The notes beneath the pieces were generated by a model, which had not been told where the DNA came from, did no database searches, and saw nothing but the letters and a program-made list of their open reading frames with translations. From Nesterenkonia sandarakina (GTDB lineage: Bacteria; Actinomycetota; Actinomycetes; Actinomycetales; Micrococcaceae), in assembly GCF_003003175.1 (NCBI RefSeq), contig NZ_PVTY01000008.1, forward strand, positions 1-64,000: a DNA stretch of 64,000 bases. Reading direction: 5' to 3'. How positions within the stretch are numbered: position 1 is the first letter of the stretch; every line of letters begins with the position of its first letter. The translations under genes and the position numbers were made by a program. Shown here piece by piece: positions 20,016 to 28,901 of the stretch.

Positions 20016-20963
20016 TCAGCTCTCGAGGTCCTGCATCGGACCCGCGGCCAGGGTGGTGCCGCTGTGGCTGGGGTCGCCGTCGAAGTGTTCGTGCGAGACG
20101 TCGACCACCGGGTACTGGCTCAGGTCGATGCCCGCAGGGACGGTCAAGGTGGTGGACCCGGCGGTGGCGGCGCCGAGCGAGATCAGCTGGGTGCCGTCTT
20201 CGTCCCGCAGCCACACCTCGAAGTAGCCGGCCTCCGGATCCGGGGCGGCCGAGATCTCGATGGTCAGCTCCAGATCGCCCGCCTCGGTCTCGATCATCTC
20301 GGCGCGGCCGGTGAAGTCCTCGGCCGCCACCGGTTCCAGGGTGGCGTCGCCGAGCACCGTGGGCTCCGCGACCGGAGGCTCGGCCTGGGTTGCGTCCTCC
20401 TGGCCCAGCAGGGCCGCAACCGCAGCGCCGCCCAGCACCGCGCCGGCGGCGGCCGCCGCGAGCGGGATCCAGAGCCGACTGCGCGAACGTTGCTGGCCAT
20501 GGGTGCTCCCCCGTCGCGAGTCGCTGCGGCGGTCCCGGCGGCGGTCCCGGCGGCGGTCCTGAGGGTTCAGCGATGTGACCGTTGCCTCGCCGCGGCGACG
20601 CTCGGATGTCTGATCTCGGGTCTGATCGGGGGCCTGGTCGGGGGACGCGGCGATCTCGGCGGCGATCCGGTCCCAGAGCTCCGCGGGTGGCTCGAGGATC
20701 TCGGCAGGATCTCGCAGGGCCTGAAGGGCGCGCTCGGTGGCTTCGAAGGCCGCGCGGCAGGGGGCGCAGAGCGCGAGGTGCTCACGCTGGGCGGTTCCCA
20801 GTGGATCAGTGGCGATCTCGGGGTGGGCAGGATCGGCGTCGGCAGGATCGGCGTCGGCACCACCCGGCGCGGAGAGTCGAGGGTCCGCGAGGATGGCGAG
20901 GTGCTCGTCTGTCAGGTGCCCATTGGCGGCGAAGCCGTCGCGTGGTGAAGGCTGTTCAGTCAC
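20016..20963 (-). CDS. Anti-sigma factor, RskA (anti-sigma-K) type
   Basis: A 315-residue, single-pass membrane protein expected to hold the adjacent ECF sigma factor inactive. The N-terminal cytosolic part has a zinc-finger-like HLALCAPC motif near residues 86-93. A membrane segment (IPLAAAAAGAVLGGAAVAALL, ~170-190) follows a very Arg-rich stretch, and the exterior part resembles the RskA domain (ETEAGDLELTIEISA, YFEVWLRDEDGTQLISLG). The GTG start overlaps the sigma gene by eight bases, which argues for matched expression of the pair. Confidence 0.85.
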   Translation of the reverse strand: MTEQPSPRDGFAANGHLTDEHLAILADPRLSAPGGADADPADADPAHPEIATDPLGTAQREHLALCAPCRAAFEATERALQALRDPAEILEPPAELWDRIAAEIAASPDQAPDQTRDQTSERRRGEATVTSLNPQDRRRDRRRDRRSDSRRGSTHGQQRSRSRLWIPLAAAAAGAVLGGAAVAALLGQEDATQAEPPVAEPTVLGDATLEPVAAEDFTGRAEMIETEAGDLELTIEISAAPDPEAGYFEVWLRDEDGTQLISLGAATAGSTTLTVPAGIDLSQYPVVDVSHEHFDGDPSHSGTTLAAGPMQDLES

Positions 20964-21603
20964 TGTGCACCTCCAGACTCTGTCTCATGCGTGCCAAGCC
21001 CCGGTGGACATGGGATTTCACGGTGCCGAGCGGCATCTCCAGGCGTTCCGCGATGGTGCGGAGCGGAAGGTCCTCGGTGTAGGCCAGGCGAATTATCTCA
21101 TCCTGCGGTGGTCCCAGCTGATTCAGGCTCTGTTGGACCACCACCCGGTCGACCACGGCGTCGGTGGGCTGCGGCGAACCGTTGCGCGCGGCAGCGTCGG
21201 CGCCGGCTTCGGCGGCCTGGTGGTCTCGTTCGCGTCGGGCGAAGACGTCCGCGATCACCCGGCGGGTGATCCCGGTGAGCCAGGCGCCGGTGGGCTGGGT
21301 GACGTCATAGGTGTCCCGCGAGCGCCAGGCACGCGTGAACACCTGCTGGGTGGCGTCTTCGGCATCCTGCCGATGCCGAAGCGCGGCCATGCACAGGGAG
21401 AACACGAATGCCGAATGCTGCCGGTAGAGGTCCTGCATCGCTGCGGGCTCCCCGGCCGCGAAGCGCATCGCAAGGTGCTGCTGATCCAGAGCGTCTCCTC
21501 GGTCGGGGGGCAGGGTCAGGGTCGGCGAGACCAGGGGCGTCGCCTGCTCAGTCGAGGGGCTCGGCGACCACGATGACGTTGTCCGCATAGCTGCCGCGTT
21601 CAT
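20956..21603 (-). CDS. ECF-type RNA polymerase sigma factor
   Basis: Sigma-70 family protein with region 2 (LYRQHSAFVFSLC through DAEDATQQVFTRAW and TGAWLTGITRRVI) and region 4 (LGPPQDEIIRLAYTEDLPLRTIAERLEMPLGTVKSHVHRGLARM). It resembles SigK-like ECF factors, matching the RskA-type partner directly downstream. The start is uncertain: ATG codons at 21603 and 21588 both fall inside the end of the sortase gene, and the first ~45 residues look poorly conserved, but no later start gives a complete region 2. The overlap suggests coupling with the sortase gene. Confidence 0.88.
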   Translation of the reverse strand: MNAAAMRTTSSWSPSPSTEQATPLVSPTLTLPPDRGDALDQQHLAMRFAAGEPAAMQDLYRQHSAFVFSLCMAALRHRQDAEDATQQVFTRAWRSRDTYDVTQPTGAWLTGITRRVIADVFARRERDHQAAEAGADAAARNGSPQPTDAVVDRVVVQQSLNQLGPPQDEIIRLAYTEDLPLRTIAERLEMPLGTVKSHVHRGLARMRQSLEVHSD

Positions 21604-22267
21604 CGATCCACTGACCCCCGCAGGTGATCAGCACGAGACGGTGCTGACCGGTCCGCTCGAAATACGGAGCGAAGTCCAGACCGTCCTTGCCGAGCTGTTC
21701 CACCTGTGTGACTTCATAGTGGTGGGCAGCACCGGCTTCGTCAAGGACGGTCACCTCCTCGCCGGGGCGGGAGTCTTTCAAGGCGTAAAGGGGACCGACC
21801 GGGGTCTCCACAGACCCGGCATGGGCCGAGATGACCGTGGTGCCGACCTCATCGGCCGGCGCCTTGCCGTATTCATACCAGGCAGCCTGCGCGGCGTCGT
21901 CGGGGATGTCCATCTGACCATCACTGGCGACGCCGCGCGGCTCGACCGGGATATCCGCATCGATCTCCGGATAGAGCACCTGGACCGGCTCAGGGGTGGG
22001 CTCCCGTTGCCCCTGATCGGCGGACTGCACCGGCACGGACCCCGGGCTCAGCGCGGAGGGGGCGGCCTCCGGAGATCCAGGGGCCTCCGGCGAAGGGGAT
22101 GACGCCGAAGGCTCCTGGGGTTCTCCGGAGGCCGAGACCGTCGCCGCCGGACCCTCGGAGCTCTCCACAGATCCCATGGCGCACCCTGTTGCGGCCAGAG
22201 AAGCGGTGAGCACGAGGGCCAGGCCGAGGGAGTGACCCGCCGGCCGGCGACGACGGTGGTTGTTCAT
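21548..22267 (-). CDS. Class F sortase
   Basis: Extracytoplasmic cysteine transpeptidase. The 239-residue protein has an N-terminal hydrophobic signal/anchor ending in a weak lipobox-like AATGC (C29), a Pro/Ser/Glu-rich spacer (~35-95), and the sortase domain with H149 (SAHAGS), C216 (LITCGG) and R224 (DERGSYADN), the catalytic triad. The domain is the short actinobacterial class F type. It lies one base after the DUF4397 gene and overlaps the sigma factor gene, so the four genes form one unit. Confidence 0.88.
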   Translation of the reverse strand: MNNHRRRRPAGHSLGLALVLTASLAATGCAMGSVESSEGPAATVSASGEPQEPSASSPSPEAPGSPEAAPSALSPGSVPVQSADQGQREPTPEPVQVLYPEIDADIPVEPRGVASDGQMDIPDDAAQAAWYEYGKAPADEVGTTVISAHAGSVETPVGPLYALKDSRPGEEVTVLDEAGAAHHYEVTQVEQLGKDGLDFAPYFERTGQHRLVLITCGGQWIDERGSYADNVIVVAEPLD

Positions 22268-22268
22268 C

Positions 22269-23090
22269 TCAGGCGCGGCTCTTGGCGCGAGCGCCCATGG
22301 CCACGGCGCCGACCCCCATCAGGGCCAGCACGCCGATGCCGGCGACCCAGCCGGCGGTGGACTGGCCAGCCGCGACTTCGAAGTTGCCGGTGGGCACACC
22401 GTCCGGCGCCGAGTGGTGCGCGTCGACGGTCTGGGTGGCCAGGGCCAGGTTGCCGTCCTCCGCGGAGCCCCAGGCGTAGACGATCGTGTTGACGCCCTCG
22501 GCGACGTCGACGTCGGCCGGGCCGAGGACCGGATCAGACTCACCGGTCAGCGACACTGCGGCCTCCAGCGTGCCGGCGGGCAGATCCAAGGATGCCTCAT
22601 CCGGGTTGGCCAGCGCCTCGACGGCGACCTCGCCGTTGGCCCAGATGTCGACCTCGGGCGCGGCGGCGACGTGGCGCACGGTCAGGCGACCCTCACCGGC
22701 TGCCAGCTCCGAGGTGTCGTTCACGAACGGGGTCACGGTCGGGTTTCCGTCAGCGTCCAGGTGAGCGGCTGCGGTGTAGTTGCCGCCAGCCTCGAGGGAG
22801 ACATCGACCGGACCGAGCACCGGATCTGAATCATCTGCGGCGTCGGCGGCGGTGATGGCCACCGAGTAGTCACCGCCTGGCAGCTCGAGCGGACCGGCCA
22901 GGTCACCCGGGTTGAAGTCATCGAGAGTCAGCTCGCCGTTGACGTAGACGTCCACGGGGAGATCCGGCACGGCATGCAGCACGGAGAGGTGGGCCGAGGC
23001 ATCGTGCTCGTCGGCGTAGGCGGGGGCCGCAGAGGCGGCGATGGCCATACCGACCAGAGCGGTGGTGGCGAGTGGAAGTGACTTGCGCAT
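22269..23090 (-). CDS. Secreted DUF4397 protein with C-terminal membrane anchor
   Basis: A 273-residue exported protein: signal peptide (residues 1-26, cleavage after AYA), two tandem DUF4397 units (about 34-140 and 141-225, beginning LSVLHAVPDLPVDVYVNG and LTVRHVAAAPEVDIWANG), then VPTG at 232-235, a hydrophobic segment (~248-266) and a basic tail ARAKSRA. This tail layout is that of a sortase substrate, but the canonical LPXTG is missing. The neighbouring class F sortase suggests this is its substrate (inference). It is the first gene of the four-gene locus. Confidence 0.85.
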   Translation of the reverse strand: MRKSLPLATTALVGMAIAASAAPAYADEHDASAHLSVLHAVPDLPVDVYVNGELTLDDFNPGDLAGPLELPGGDYSVAITAADAADDSDPVLGPVDVSLEAGGNYTAAAHLDADGNPTVTPFVNDTSELAAGEGRLTVRHVAAAPEVDIWANGEVAVEALANPDEASLDLPAGTLEAAVSLTGESDPVLGPADVDVAEGVNTIVYAWGSAEDGNLALATQTVDAHHSAPDGVPTGNFEVAAGQSTAGWVAGIGVLALMGVGAVAMGARAKSRA

Positions 23091-23296
23091 GGCGATGTCC
23101 TTTCAGGGTGCCTGAAGGCAGTGATGGTGATCACTTTTTGTGCTCACAACAGAACTACCGTCGGAGCGTCAAAAAGGTTGCACCGGGTGCGGAACTTTTT
23201 TCTCGCGAGCCCGTGTCAGGACTCCTCGACGCCCGCTGCGGGAGTCTGAGGCGCTCCCACGAGGAGTCTTCGCCTCGGCGGGCACCGCGGAGGCAG

Positions 23297-23302
23297 TAAC
23301 GT
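23297..23302 (+). promoter_or_regulatory. -10 element TAACGT of a probable leaderless promoter
   Basis: TAACGT is followed by seven bases and the GTG at 23310. No Shine-Dalgarno is visible, so the DUF418 gene is probably translated from a leaderless mRNA. Confidence 0.4.
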
Positions 23303-23309
23303 ACGTGCT

Positions 23310-24524
23310 GTGAACACAGCCGGCACCACCTCCGTCCGTACCCGGCGCATCTCCGGAGTCGACGCTGCTCGCGGCCTCGCACTTCTGGGCATGATGACCG
23401 TCCACGTGCTGCCCACGATCTCTGAGTCGGGTCAGGACGCCAGCTGGGCCGGACTGCTGTTCACCGGCCGGCCCTCGGCATTGTTCGCGATGCTGGCCGG
23501 CGTGGGACTCTCGCTGCTCAGCGGTGGTGCCGGTCGGGGCCATTCCGGCGCGCAGCTCGCTGGTGACCGCAAGGCGATCGCGATGCGCGCGGTGATCGTG
23601 GTGCTGATCGGTCTCGTCATCGCCTCCTTAAACTCCGGGGTGGCGATCATCCTGGTGCACTACGGGCTGCTCTTCCTGCTGGCGCTGCCCTTCCTGAGTC
23701 TGGGCGCGGTGCCGCTGTTCGCGCTGGCCGGCGCGTGGGTCGCCGCGACGCCCGTGGCGTACTGGTGGCTGCACAATGATCTGCGCAGCTCCTGGGAGGG
23801 TTTCCCTGACATGTGGCGGCTGTGGCACTCCCCCGGTGTCGCGGACCTCTTCACCCCATCCTTGCTCGGCATGGATCTCGCGCTGACCGGGTATTACCCG
23901 TTGCTGCTCTGGCCGGCGTACCTCTTCACCGGGATGGCCATCGGTCGGCTGCAGCTGCAGCGCACGGCCACGGCATTGAAGCTGGCCGGCGTCGGACTCG
24001 GACTGGCAGCGGTGAGCTACGGGGTGCACCTGTGGATGCTCTGGCAGTCCCCGCTGGTGCCTGAGCTGGCCGCCCGCTACGGCTGGTCCAACGCCGAGAT
24101 GCGTGCCGAGCTGATGGTCGGGACCTTCCAGGTCCCGCTGGTCACCGAGGACCTCTGGTTCCTGCTGGCGACGCCGCATCAGGGCTCGACGATGGATCTG
24201 ATCCACACGATCGGCACGTCGATGCTGGTGCTGGGACTGTGCCTGCTGATCGCGGAGAAGCTGCGCTGGGTGCTGGCTCCGCTGATCGGGGCGGGCGCGA
24301 TGCCGCTGACCCTCTACGTGGCCCACCTGGTGGTGCTCCACTTCTGGCGCGGCACCCCGGTGCCGGACTTCCTGACCTTCCTCACCGAGTATTCGCCGAT
24401 GCAGATGACGCTGATCCTGATCGTCGGCGCGCTCGGTGCGGGGCTGCTGCGCTTCGTGCTGCGCCGCCGCGGACCGTTGGAGGCGTTCACCCACGCCGCC
24501 GGCAACGCCGCCGCCGGCCGCTGA
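23310..24524 (+). CDS. DUF418/DUF1624-type multi-pass membrane protein (acyltransferase-like)
   Basis: A 404-residue integral membrane protein with about ten hydrophobic segments. The N-terminus (RISGVDAARGLALLGMMTVH) matches the heparan-alpha-glucosaminide N-acetyltransferase-like/DUF1624 start and the C-terminal half resembles DUF418 (GAMPLTLYVAHLVV). Members are predicted to move acyl groups across the membrane, but the substrate is unknown. It is transcribed alone, divergent from the sortase locus and convergent with galK. Confidence 0.78.
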   Translation: MNTAGTTSVRTRRISGVDAARGLALLGMMTVHVLPTISESGQDASWAGLLFTGRPSALFAMLAGVGLSLLSGGAGRGHSGAQLAGDRKAIAMRAVIVVLIGLVIASLNSGVAIILVHYGLLFLLALPFLSLGAVPLFALAGAWVAATPVAYWWLHNDLRSSWEGFPDMWRLWHSPGVADLFTPSLLGMDLALTGYYPLLLWPAYLFTGMAIGRLQLQRTATALKLAGVGLGLAAVSYGVHLWMLWQSPLVPELAARYGWSNAEMRAELMVGTFQVPLVTEDLWFLLATPHQGSTMDLIHTIGTSMLVLGLCLLIAEKLRWVLAPLIGAGAMPLTLYVAHLVVLHFWRGTPVPDFLTFLTEYSPMQMTLILIVGALGAGLLRFVLRRRGPLEAFTHAAGNAAAGR

Positions 24525-24584
24525 TCACCTAACCGCTGACCCGCCGGTCGCTGATCCGGTCGCTGACCCCCGCCCGCTGACCCC
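24519..24584. repeat. Short degenerate repeats between DUF418 gene and galK
   Basis: CGCTGAYC occurs five times, starting at 24519, 24534, 24549, 24561 and 24575 (spacings 15, 15, 12 and 14). The first copy contains the DUF418 stop codon. It looks like local duplication of a gene end and has no recognised function. Confidence 0.5.
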
Positions 24585-24596
24585 TCGGCAGCCCGC

Positions 24597-25778
24597 TCAG
24601 GCGAGGCGGCGGGCGCCGGCGGAAGGATGCGCCAGGAACCCGGTGGGCTCGGTGAATCCGTGCCGGCGGGCGTTGTCCTGGACCGCGGCGAGCAGTCCGT
24701 CGAAGGAGTCGGCGTGGATCAGCGCGATCACGCAGCCGCCGAACCCGCCGCCGACCTGGCGCGCGCCCAGCGCGGGCTGCACCTCGACCGAGGGCGGAGC
24801 CGAGAGCAGGGTCTCCACCAGCGTGTCGGTCTCCGGCACGGTGATCTCGAAGTCGTCGCGCTGCGAGGCGTGGGAGGCGGTGAGGATCTCACCGAGCTGG
24901 GCGTAGGCGCCGGTGCGCAGGGCCTCTCGCGCGGCGAGCACCCGCGCGTTCTCGGTGAGCACGTGCCGGACCCGTCGCAGGGTGACCTCGTCGCTGAGCC
25001 GCGCGGGCAGGTCCTCGGGCGTGACGCCGTCGTCGTTGAGCTCGCGCAGGCTCGCCACCCGCAGCATCCGGGCACCGGCCTCACACTGGGCGCGGCGGGC
25101 GGCGTACTCGCCGTCGACCAGCCGGTGCTCGGCGAGGGAGTCGATGACCAGCAGCGCGAGGCCGTCCTCGACCAGGGTGAAGGGGACCTGTTCGGTGCTC
25201 ATGCTTCGGGTGTCCAGCAGCAGCGCGTGCTCGGCCTCGGCGGCGACCGAGGCCATCTGGTCCATGATCCCGCAGGGCATCCCCACGAAGTCGTTCTCCG
25301 CGTGCTGGGCCAGCCGGGCCAGCTCCGCGGCGGGCAGCACGACGCCGGCCAGCTCGGTGGCGGCGAGCCCCACCGAGCACTCCAGGGCCGCCGAGGAGGA
25401 GAGTCCCGCACCGATGGGCACCGTGGAGTCGATGAGCAGATCGAATCCGGGGAGCATGTGCCCGGCCTGCTCCAGGGACCAGAGCATCCCGGCGGCATAG
25501 GCCGCCCAGCCCTCGACGACGCCGGGAGCCAGTCCGTCCAGGCTGAACTCCGCGGTCTCGCTGTTGAGCAGCGAGCGCACGTGGACCATCCGGTCCTCAC
25601 GGGCCGCGGCGGCCACCTGGCTGACCTGGGGCAGGGCGAAGGGCAGCACGAAGCCACCGTTGTAGTCGGTGTGTTCCCCGATCAGGTTGACCCGGCCGGG
25701 CGCGGCCCAGATCCCGGTGCAGGGACGGCCGTACCCGGCCTGGAACTTCTCGGCCAGCGCGAGGTGCTCGGCGCTCAT
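24597..25778 (-). CDS. galK: Galactokinase
   Basis: Phosphorylates galactose to galactose-1-phosphate. The 393-residue GHMP kinase has the galactokinase signature GRVNLIGEHTDYNGGFVLP at ~27-45, the ATP loop GAGLSSSAALE, the catalytic Asp in CGIMDQMASV, and the C-terminal VGGGFGGCVIAL. Its ATG overlaps the galE stop by four bases (ATGA). It is the last gene of the gal operon. Confidence 0.96.
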   Translation of the reverse strand: MSAEHLALAEKFQAGYGRPCTGIWAAPGRVNLIGEHTDYNGGFVLPFALPQVSQVAAAAREDRMVHVRSLLNSETAEFSLDGLAPGVVEGWAAYAAGMLWSLEQAGHMLPGFDLLIDSTVPIGAGLSSSAALECSVGLAATELAGVVLPAAELARLAQHAENDFVGMPCGIMDQMASVAAEAEHALLLDTRSMSTEQVPFTLVEDGLALLVIDSLAEHRLVDGEYAARRAQCEAGARMLRVASLRELNDDGVTPEDLPARLSDEVTLRRVRHVLTENARVLAAREALRTGAYAQLGEILTASHASQRDDFEITVPETDTLVETLLSAPPSVEVQPALGARQVGGGFGGCVIALIHADSFDGLLAAVQDNARRHGFTEPTGFLAHPSAGARRLA

Positions 25779-26752
25779 GCGGTGACTCCGGAGTTCGGGG
25801 TCTTGACCTCGTGGCCCAGCGCGGACCAGGCGTCGGCGACCATCTCGTGCACCTGACGGGTCGGGGCCCAGCCGAGCCGCTCCAGCGCGCGGGCTCCGGA
25901 GGCGACCAGCACCGCCGGGTCTCCCGCGCGGCGCGGTTCCTCCACGGCGGGCACTGCGGCTCCGGTGACCGCGCGGACGGCCTCGATGACCTGCCGCACC
26001 GAGGTGCCGGTGCCGGTGCCCAGGTTGTAGATCTCGTGGGTCGAGGGCTCGGCGGCGGCGAGGGCGCGCAGGTGCGCCTCGGCCAGGTCGAGCACGTGGA
26101 TGTAGTCGCGCACCGCCGTGCCGTCCTCGGTGGGGTAGTCCGTGCCGAAGATGCTGGCGGACTCCTTCTCCCCCGCGGCGACCTTGAGCAGGTTCGGGAT
26201 CAGGTGGGTCTCTGGGTCGTGCCGTTCGCGCAGCGTCCCGGATGCGCCGGCCACGTTGAAGTAGCGCAGGCTGATCGCGGCCAGCCCGTGGGCGTGCGCC
26301 TCGGCGGTGAGCATGTGATCGATGGCCAGCTTCGACGCCCCGTAGGGGTTGGTCGGCATGGTCGGGTCCGATTCGGCGATGCTGGACCCGGCGGGTTCGC
26401 CGTAGACCGCGGCGGTGGAGGAGAACACCAGCCTGCGGACCCCGGCGGAGCGCATCGCGTCGAGCAGGGCGAGGGTGGCGACGATGTTGCCGTGCCAGTA
26501 GCGCTCCGGGTGGCTCACCGACTCCCCCACGAGGGAGCGGGCGGCGAGGTGGATGACGCCGTCGAAGCTGGAGTCGAGGATCTCACCGACCTTCAGCAGC
26601 TCGGTCTGGTGCCAGCGCGCGCCCTCCAGGAGCGAGTCGGCATGGCCGGTGCTCAGGTTGTCCAGGACCTCCACGGTGTGACCCTCGGCGAGCAGCCGCT
26701 GCACCACCACTGATCCGATATACCCGGCACCGCCGGTGACCAGCAGCTTCAT
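25775..26752 (-). CDS. galE: UDP-glucose 4-epimerase
   Basis: NAD-dependent epimerase interconverting UDP-galactose and UDP-glucose. The 325-residue extended SDR has the nucleotide motif TGGAGYIGS near residue 6, the catalytic Ser in FSSTAAVYG, and YxxxK in NPYGASK. It overlaps both galT and galK by four bases, consistent with translational coupling of the Leloir genes. Confidence 0.95.
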   Translation of the reverse strand: MKLLVTGGAGYIGSVVVQRLLAEGHTVEVLDNLSTGHADSLLEGARWHQTELLKVGEILDSSFDGVIHLAARSLVGESVSHPERYWHGNIVATLALLDAMRSAGVRRLVFSSTAAVYGEPAGSSIAESDPTMPTNPYGASKLAIDHMLTAEAHAHGLAAISLRYFNVAGASGTLRERHDPETHLIPNLLKVAAGEKESASIFGTDYPTEDGTAVRDYIHVLDLAEAHLRALAAAEPSTHEIYNLGTGTGTSVRQVIEAVRAVTGAAVPAVEEPRRAGDPAVLVASGARALERLGWAPTRQVHEMVADAWSALGHEVKTPNSGVTA

Positions 26753-27981
26753 GGTGTCTCCTCTGAGTCGGTGGGTGTTGCTGTAGGTGTTGTGCTCGTC
26801 GATTGTGCCGTGTCTGATTCTGCCGCCTGCGGCCCGATCGCCACCAGTCGCCGTGCCGTCTCCTCCGGAGCGATGTCGTTGATGAACACGCCCATCCCGG
26901 ATTCGGAGCCGGCCAGGTATTTCAGCTTGTTCTCCGCCCGGCGGATCGAGAACAGCTGCAGGTGCAGTCGCATCAGCCCGGGCTCCGCAGAGGCCGGCGC
27001 CTGCTGCCAGCCGGAGATGTAAGGCAGCGGCGCGTCGAAGAGCAGGTCGCCGCGGCGCAGCAGGTCCAGGTAGAGCGCGGAGAAGTCATCGCGTTCGGCG
27101 TCGGTGAGCTCAGGCAGCCGCTCCACCGCGCGGTGGGGGTAGATGTGCAGCTCCACCGGCCAGCGCGCCCAGGCGGGGATGAAGGCGGTCCAGTGCTCGG
27201 TGCGCGCGACGATCCGGCGTCCGTCGGCCACCTCGCTGGCCAGGATGTCGCTGAACACATCGGCGTCGCGGCGGGCGCGGTAGTCCGCGGCGGAGTCCAG
27301 CAGGGTGCGGGTGCGCGGGGTGATGAACGGGTAGCCGTAGATCTGCCCGTGCGGGTGGTTCAGGGTCACCCCGATCTCCTCACCGCGGTTCTCGAAGCAG
27401 TACACCTGTTCGACGCCGGGCTCGGCGAGCATCGCGGCCGTGCGGTCCGCCCAGGCGTCCACCACGGTGCGCATCCGCCGGAGGCTGACCGCTCCGAGCT
27501 GGGAGGTGTGCTGATCGGTGAAGCAGACCACCTCGCACCGGCCGGAGCCGGGCTGGCGCAGCCCGGCGGACTCCTGCGCCGCCGTCGTCGTGCTGAGCAG
27601 GTCTCCCGGGATCGGGACGTCGCCGCGGAAGGAGGGGAACCGGTTCTCGAAGACGACGACGTCATACTGGCCCTGCGGAACCTCGGTGGCGCGCTCGGGC
27701 GTGGAGGGGCACAGCGGACACTGGTCGGTGGAGGGCAGGTGGGTGCGGTTCTGCCGGGCGGCCGCGATGGCGACCCACTCGCGCAGCAGCGGGTCGTAGC
27801 GCATCTCGTTGCCGCCCACCGGTCGGGAGATCTCGCGTCGGTCCTGGACGGTGCGCCGGCGAGGCTCGTCGTCGAAGAAGATGATCTCGCGGCCGTCGGC
27901 GAGCTGGGCGCGGGTGCGCTGCGCGGCCGGCAGGCCCGGCTCCGGCGCGGATCGGGGGGAATCGCTGGCGGGCGTGGTCAT
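26749..27981 (-). CDS. galT: Galactose-1-phosphate uridylyltransferase
   Basis: Second step of the Leloir pathway. The 410-residue HIT-superfamily protein has the zinc-binding pair in QCPLCPS, the catalytic HPH in TLNHPHGQIYGYP, and a C-terminal WHLQ-like segment (LMRLHLQLFSI). The ATG at 27981 overlaps the stop of the upstream DeoR gene (ATGA); the frame continues upstream, but that part duplicates the regulator's coding region and is not GalT-like. The first ~35 residues are less conserved. Confidence 0.95.
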   Translation of the reverse strand: MTTPASDSPRSAPEPGLPAAQRTRAQLADGREIIFFDDEPRRRTVQDRREISRPVGGNEMRYDPLLREWVAIAAARQNRTHLPSTDQCPLCPSTPERATEVPQGQYDVVVFENRFPSFRGDVPIPGDLLSTTTAAQESAGLRQPGSGRCEVVCFTDQHTSQLGAVSLRRMRTVVDAWADRTAAMLAEPGVEQVYCFENRGEEIGVTLNHPHGQIYGYPFITPRTRTLLDSAADYRARRDADVFSDILASEVADGRRIVARTEHWTAFIPAWARWPVELHIYPHRAVERLPELTDAERDDFSALYLDLLRRGDLLFDAPLPYISGWQQAPASAEPGLMRLHLQLFSIRRAENKLKYLAGSESGMGVFINDIAPEETARRLVAIGPQAAESDTAQSTSTTPTATPTDSEETP

Positions 27982-28811
27982 CGGGGACTCCTGGTCTCGG
28001 TGGGTTCGGCGAGGACCAGTGAGTCCAGCCGTTCGCGCAGGGCGGCAGCGGCGGCGGCGTCGATCCCGGTGTCGGTGATCAGTGCGTGGATCTGCGCCAG
28101 CTCGGCGAAGGTGCCCAGGGCGGTGGTGTTCCATTTGCTGTGATCGGCCAGCACGACGGCGCGCGGCGCGGTGTCCAGCCAGCTCCGGTTGGTCTCGGCC
28201 TCCTGGAGGTTCGGGGTGGTCAACCCGGCGTCCAGGGCGAATCCGTGGGCTCCGAGGAACACCAGGTCCAGATGCAGCGAGCGCAGCGCCTGGTTCGCGA
28301 TGGGTCCGACCAGCGCGTCGGAGGGCGTGCGCACTCCCCCGGTGAGGATCACGGTCCGTGGCGCGGCGTCGTGCCCGGCCGGCGCCGGCTCGGCGGAGCG
28401 ATGGAAGATCTCAGCGATCCGCGGGGAGTTGGTGACCACAGTGAGCTCGGGGATCTCCAGCAGCCGGTGGGCCAGCGTCCAGGTGGTGGTGCCGGCGGAG
28501 AGCCCGACGGACATCCCCGGCTGCACCAGCGCCGCGGCCTCGGCGGCGATGGCCTGCTTCTCGGCGCGGCGCTGTGCGGACTTGGCCTGGAAGCCCGGCT
28601 CCTCGGTGCGTCGAGGGTGGGAGCCGGTCCTGGTCGGGGTGACCGCTCCCCCGTGGACCTTGTCGATGAGCCCCTGGGCGGCGAGGTTGTCGAGGTCCCT
28701 GCGGATGGTCATGTCCGAGACCTCGAAGTGTCCGGCGAGCTCGTTGACGCTCACGGCCCCGGCGGTGTCGAGCATCGAGACGATCCCGGCGCGACGCTGT
28801 GCTGCCAGCAT
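27978..28811 (-). CDS. DeoR-family regulator of the gal operon
   Basis: A 277-residue sugar-phosphate-responsive repressor. The HTH near residues 5-55 includes VSVNELAGHFEVSDMTIRRDLDNLAAQG, the DeoR signature, followed by the C-terminal sugar-isomerase-like sensor domain (VGLSAGTTTWTLAHRL, GAHGFALDAGLTTP). The ATG at 28811 (LAAQRRAGIV) has a GAGAGGGG Shine-Dalgarno; an upstream start is unlikely. It heads the galT-galE-galK operon, so galactose control is inferred. Three TGTTK repeats upstream look like its operator. Confidence 0.88.
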   Translation of the reverse strand: MLAAQRRAGIVSMLDTAGAVSVNELAGHFEVSDMTIRRDLDNLAAQGLIDKVHGGAVTPTRTGSHPRRTEEPGFQAKSAQRRAEKQAIAAEAAALVQPGMSVGLSAGTTTWTLAHRLLEIPELTVVTNSPRIAEIFHRSAEPAPAGHDAAPRTVILTGGVRTPSDALVGPIANQALRSLHLDLVFLGAHGFALDAGLTTPNLQEAETNRSWLDTAPRAVVLADHSKWNTTALGTFAELAQIHALITDTGIDAAAAAALRERLDSLVLAEPTETRSPR

Positions 28812-28849
28812 GGGATCCCCTCTCCGCTCATGGTCGTGTCGATCACATT

Positions 28850-28876
28850 CAAACATAGTTCAACACTTTCCAACAC
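28850..28876 (-). promoter_or_regulatory. Probable DeoR operator: three TGTTK direct repeats
   Basis: On the minus strand TGTTGG, TGTTGA and TGTTTG begin 10-11 bases apart (complements of 28871-28876, 28861-28866 and 28850-28855), one helical turn each. DeoR-family repressors commonly bind such direct repeats. It lies 39-65 bases upstream of the regulator's ATG, in the interval shared with dapB. Confidence 0.55.
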
Positions 28877-28901
28877 CTCTCGGGCGGATCCGGGTGGGCG
28901 A

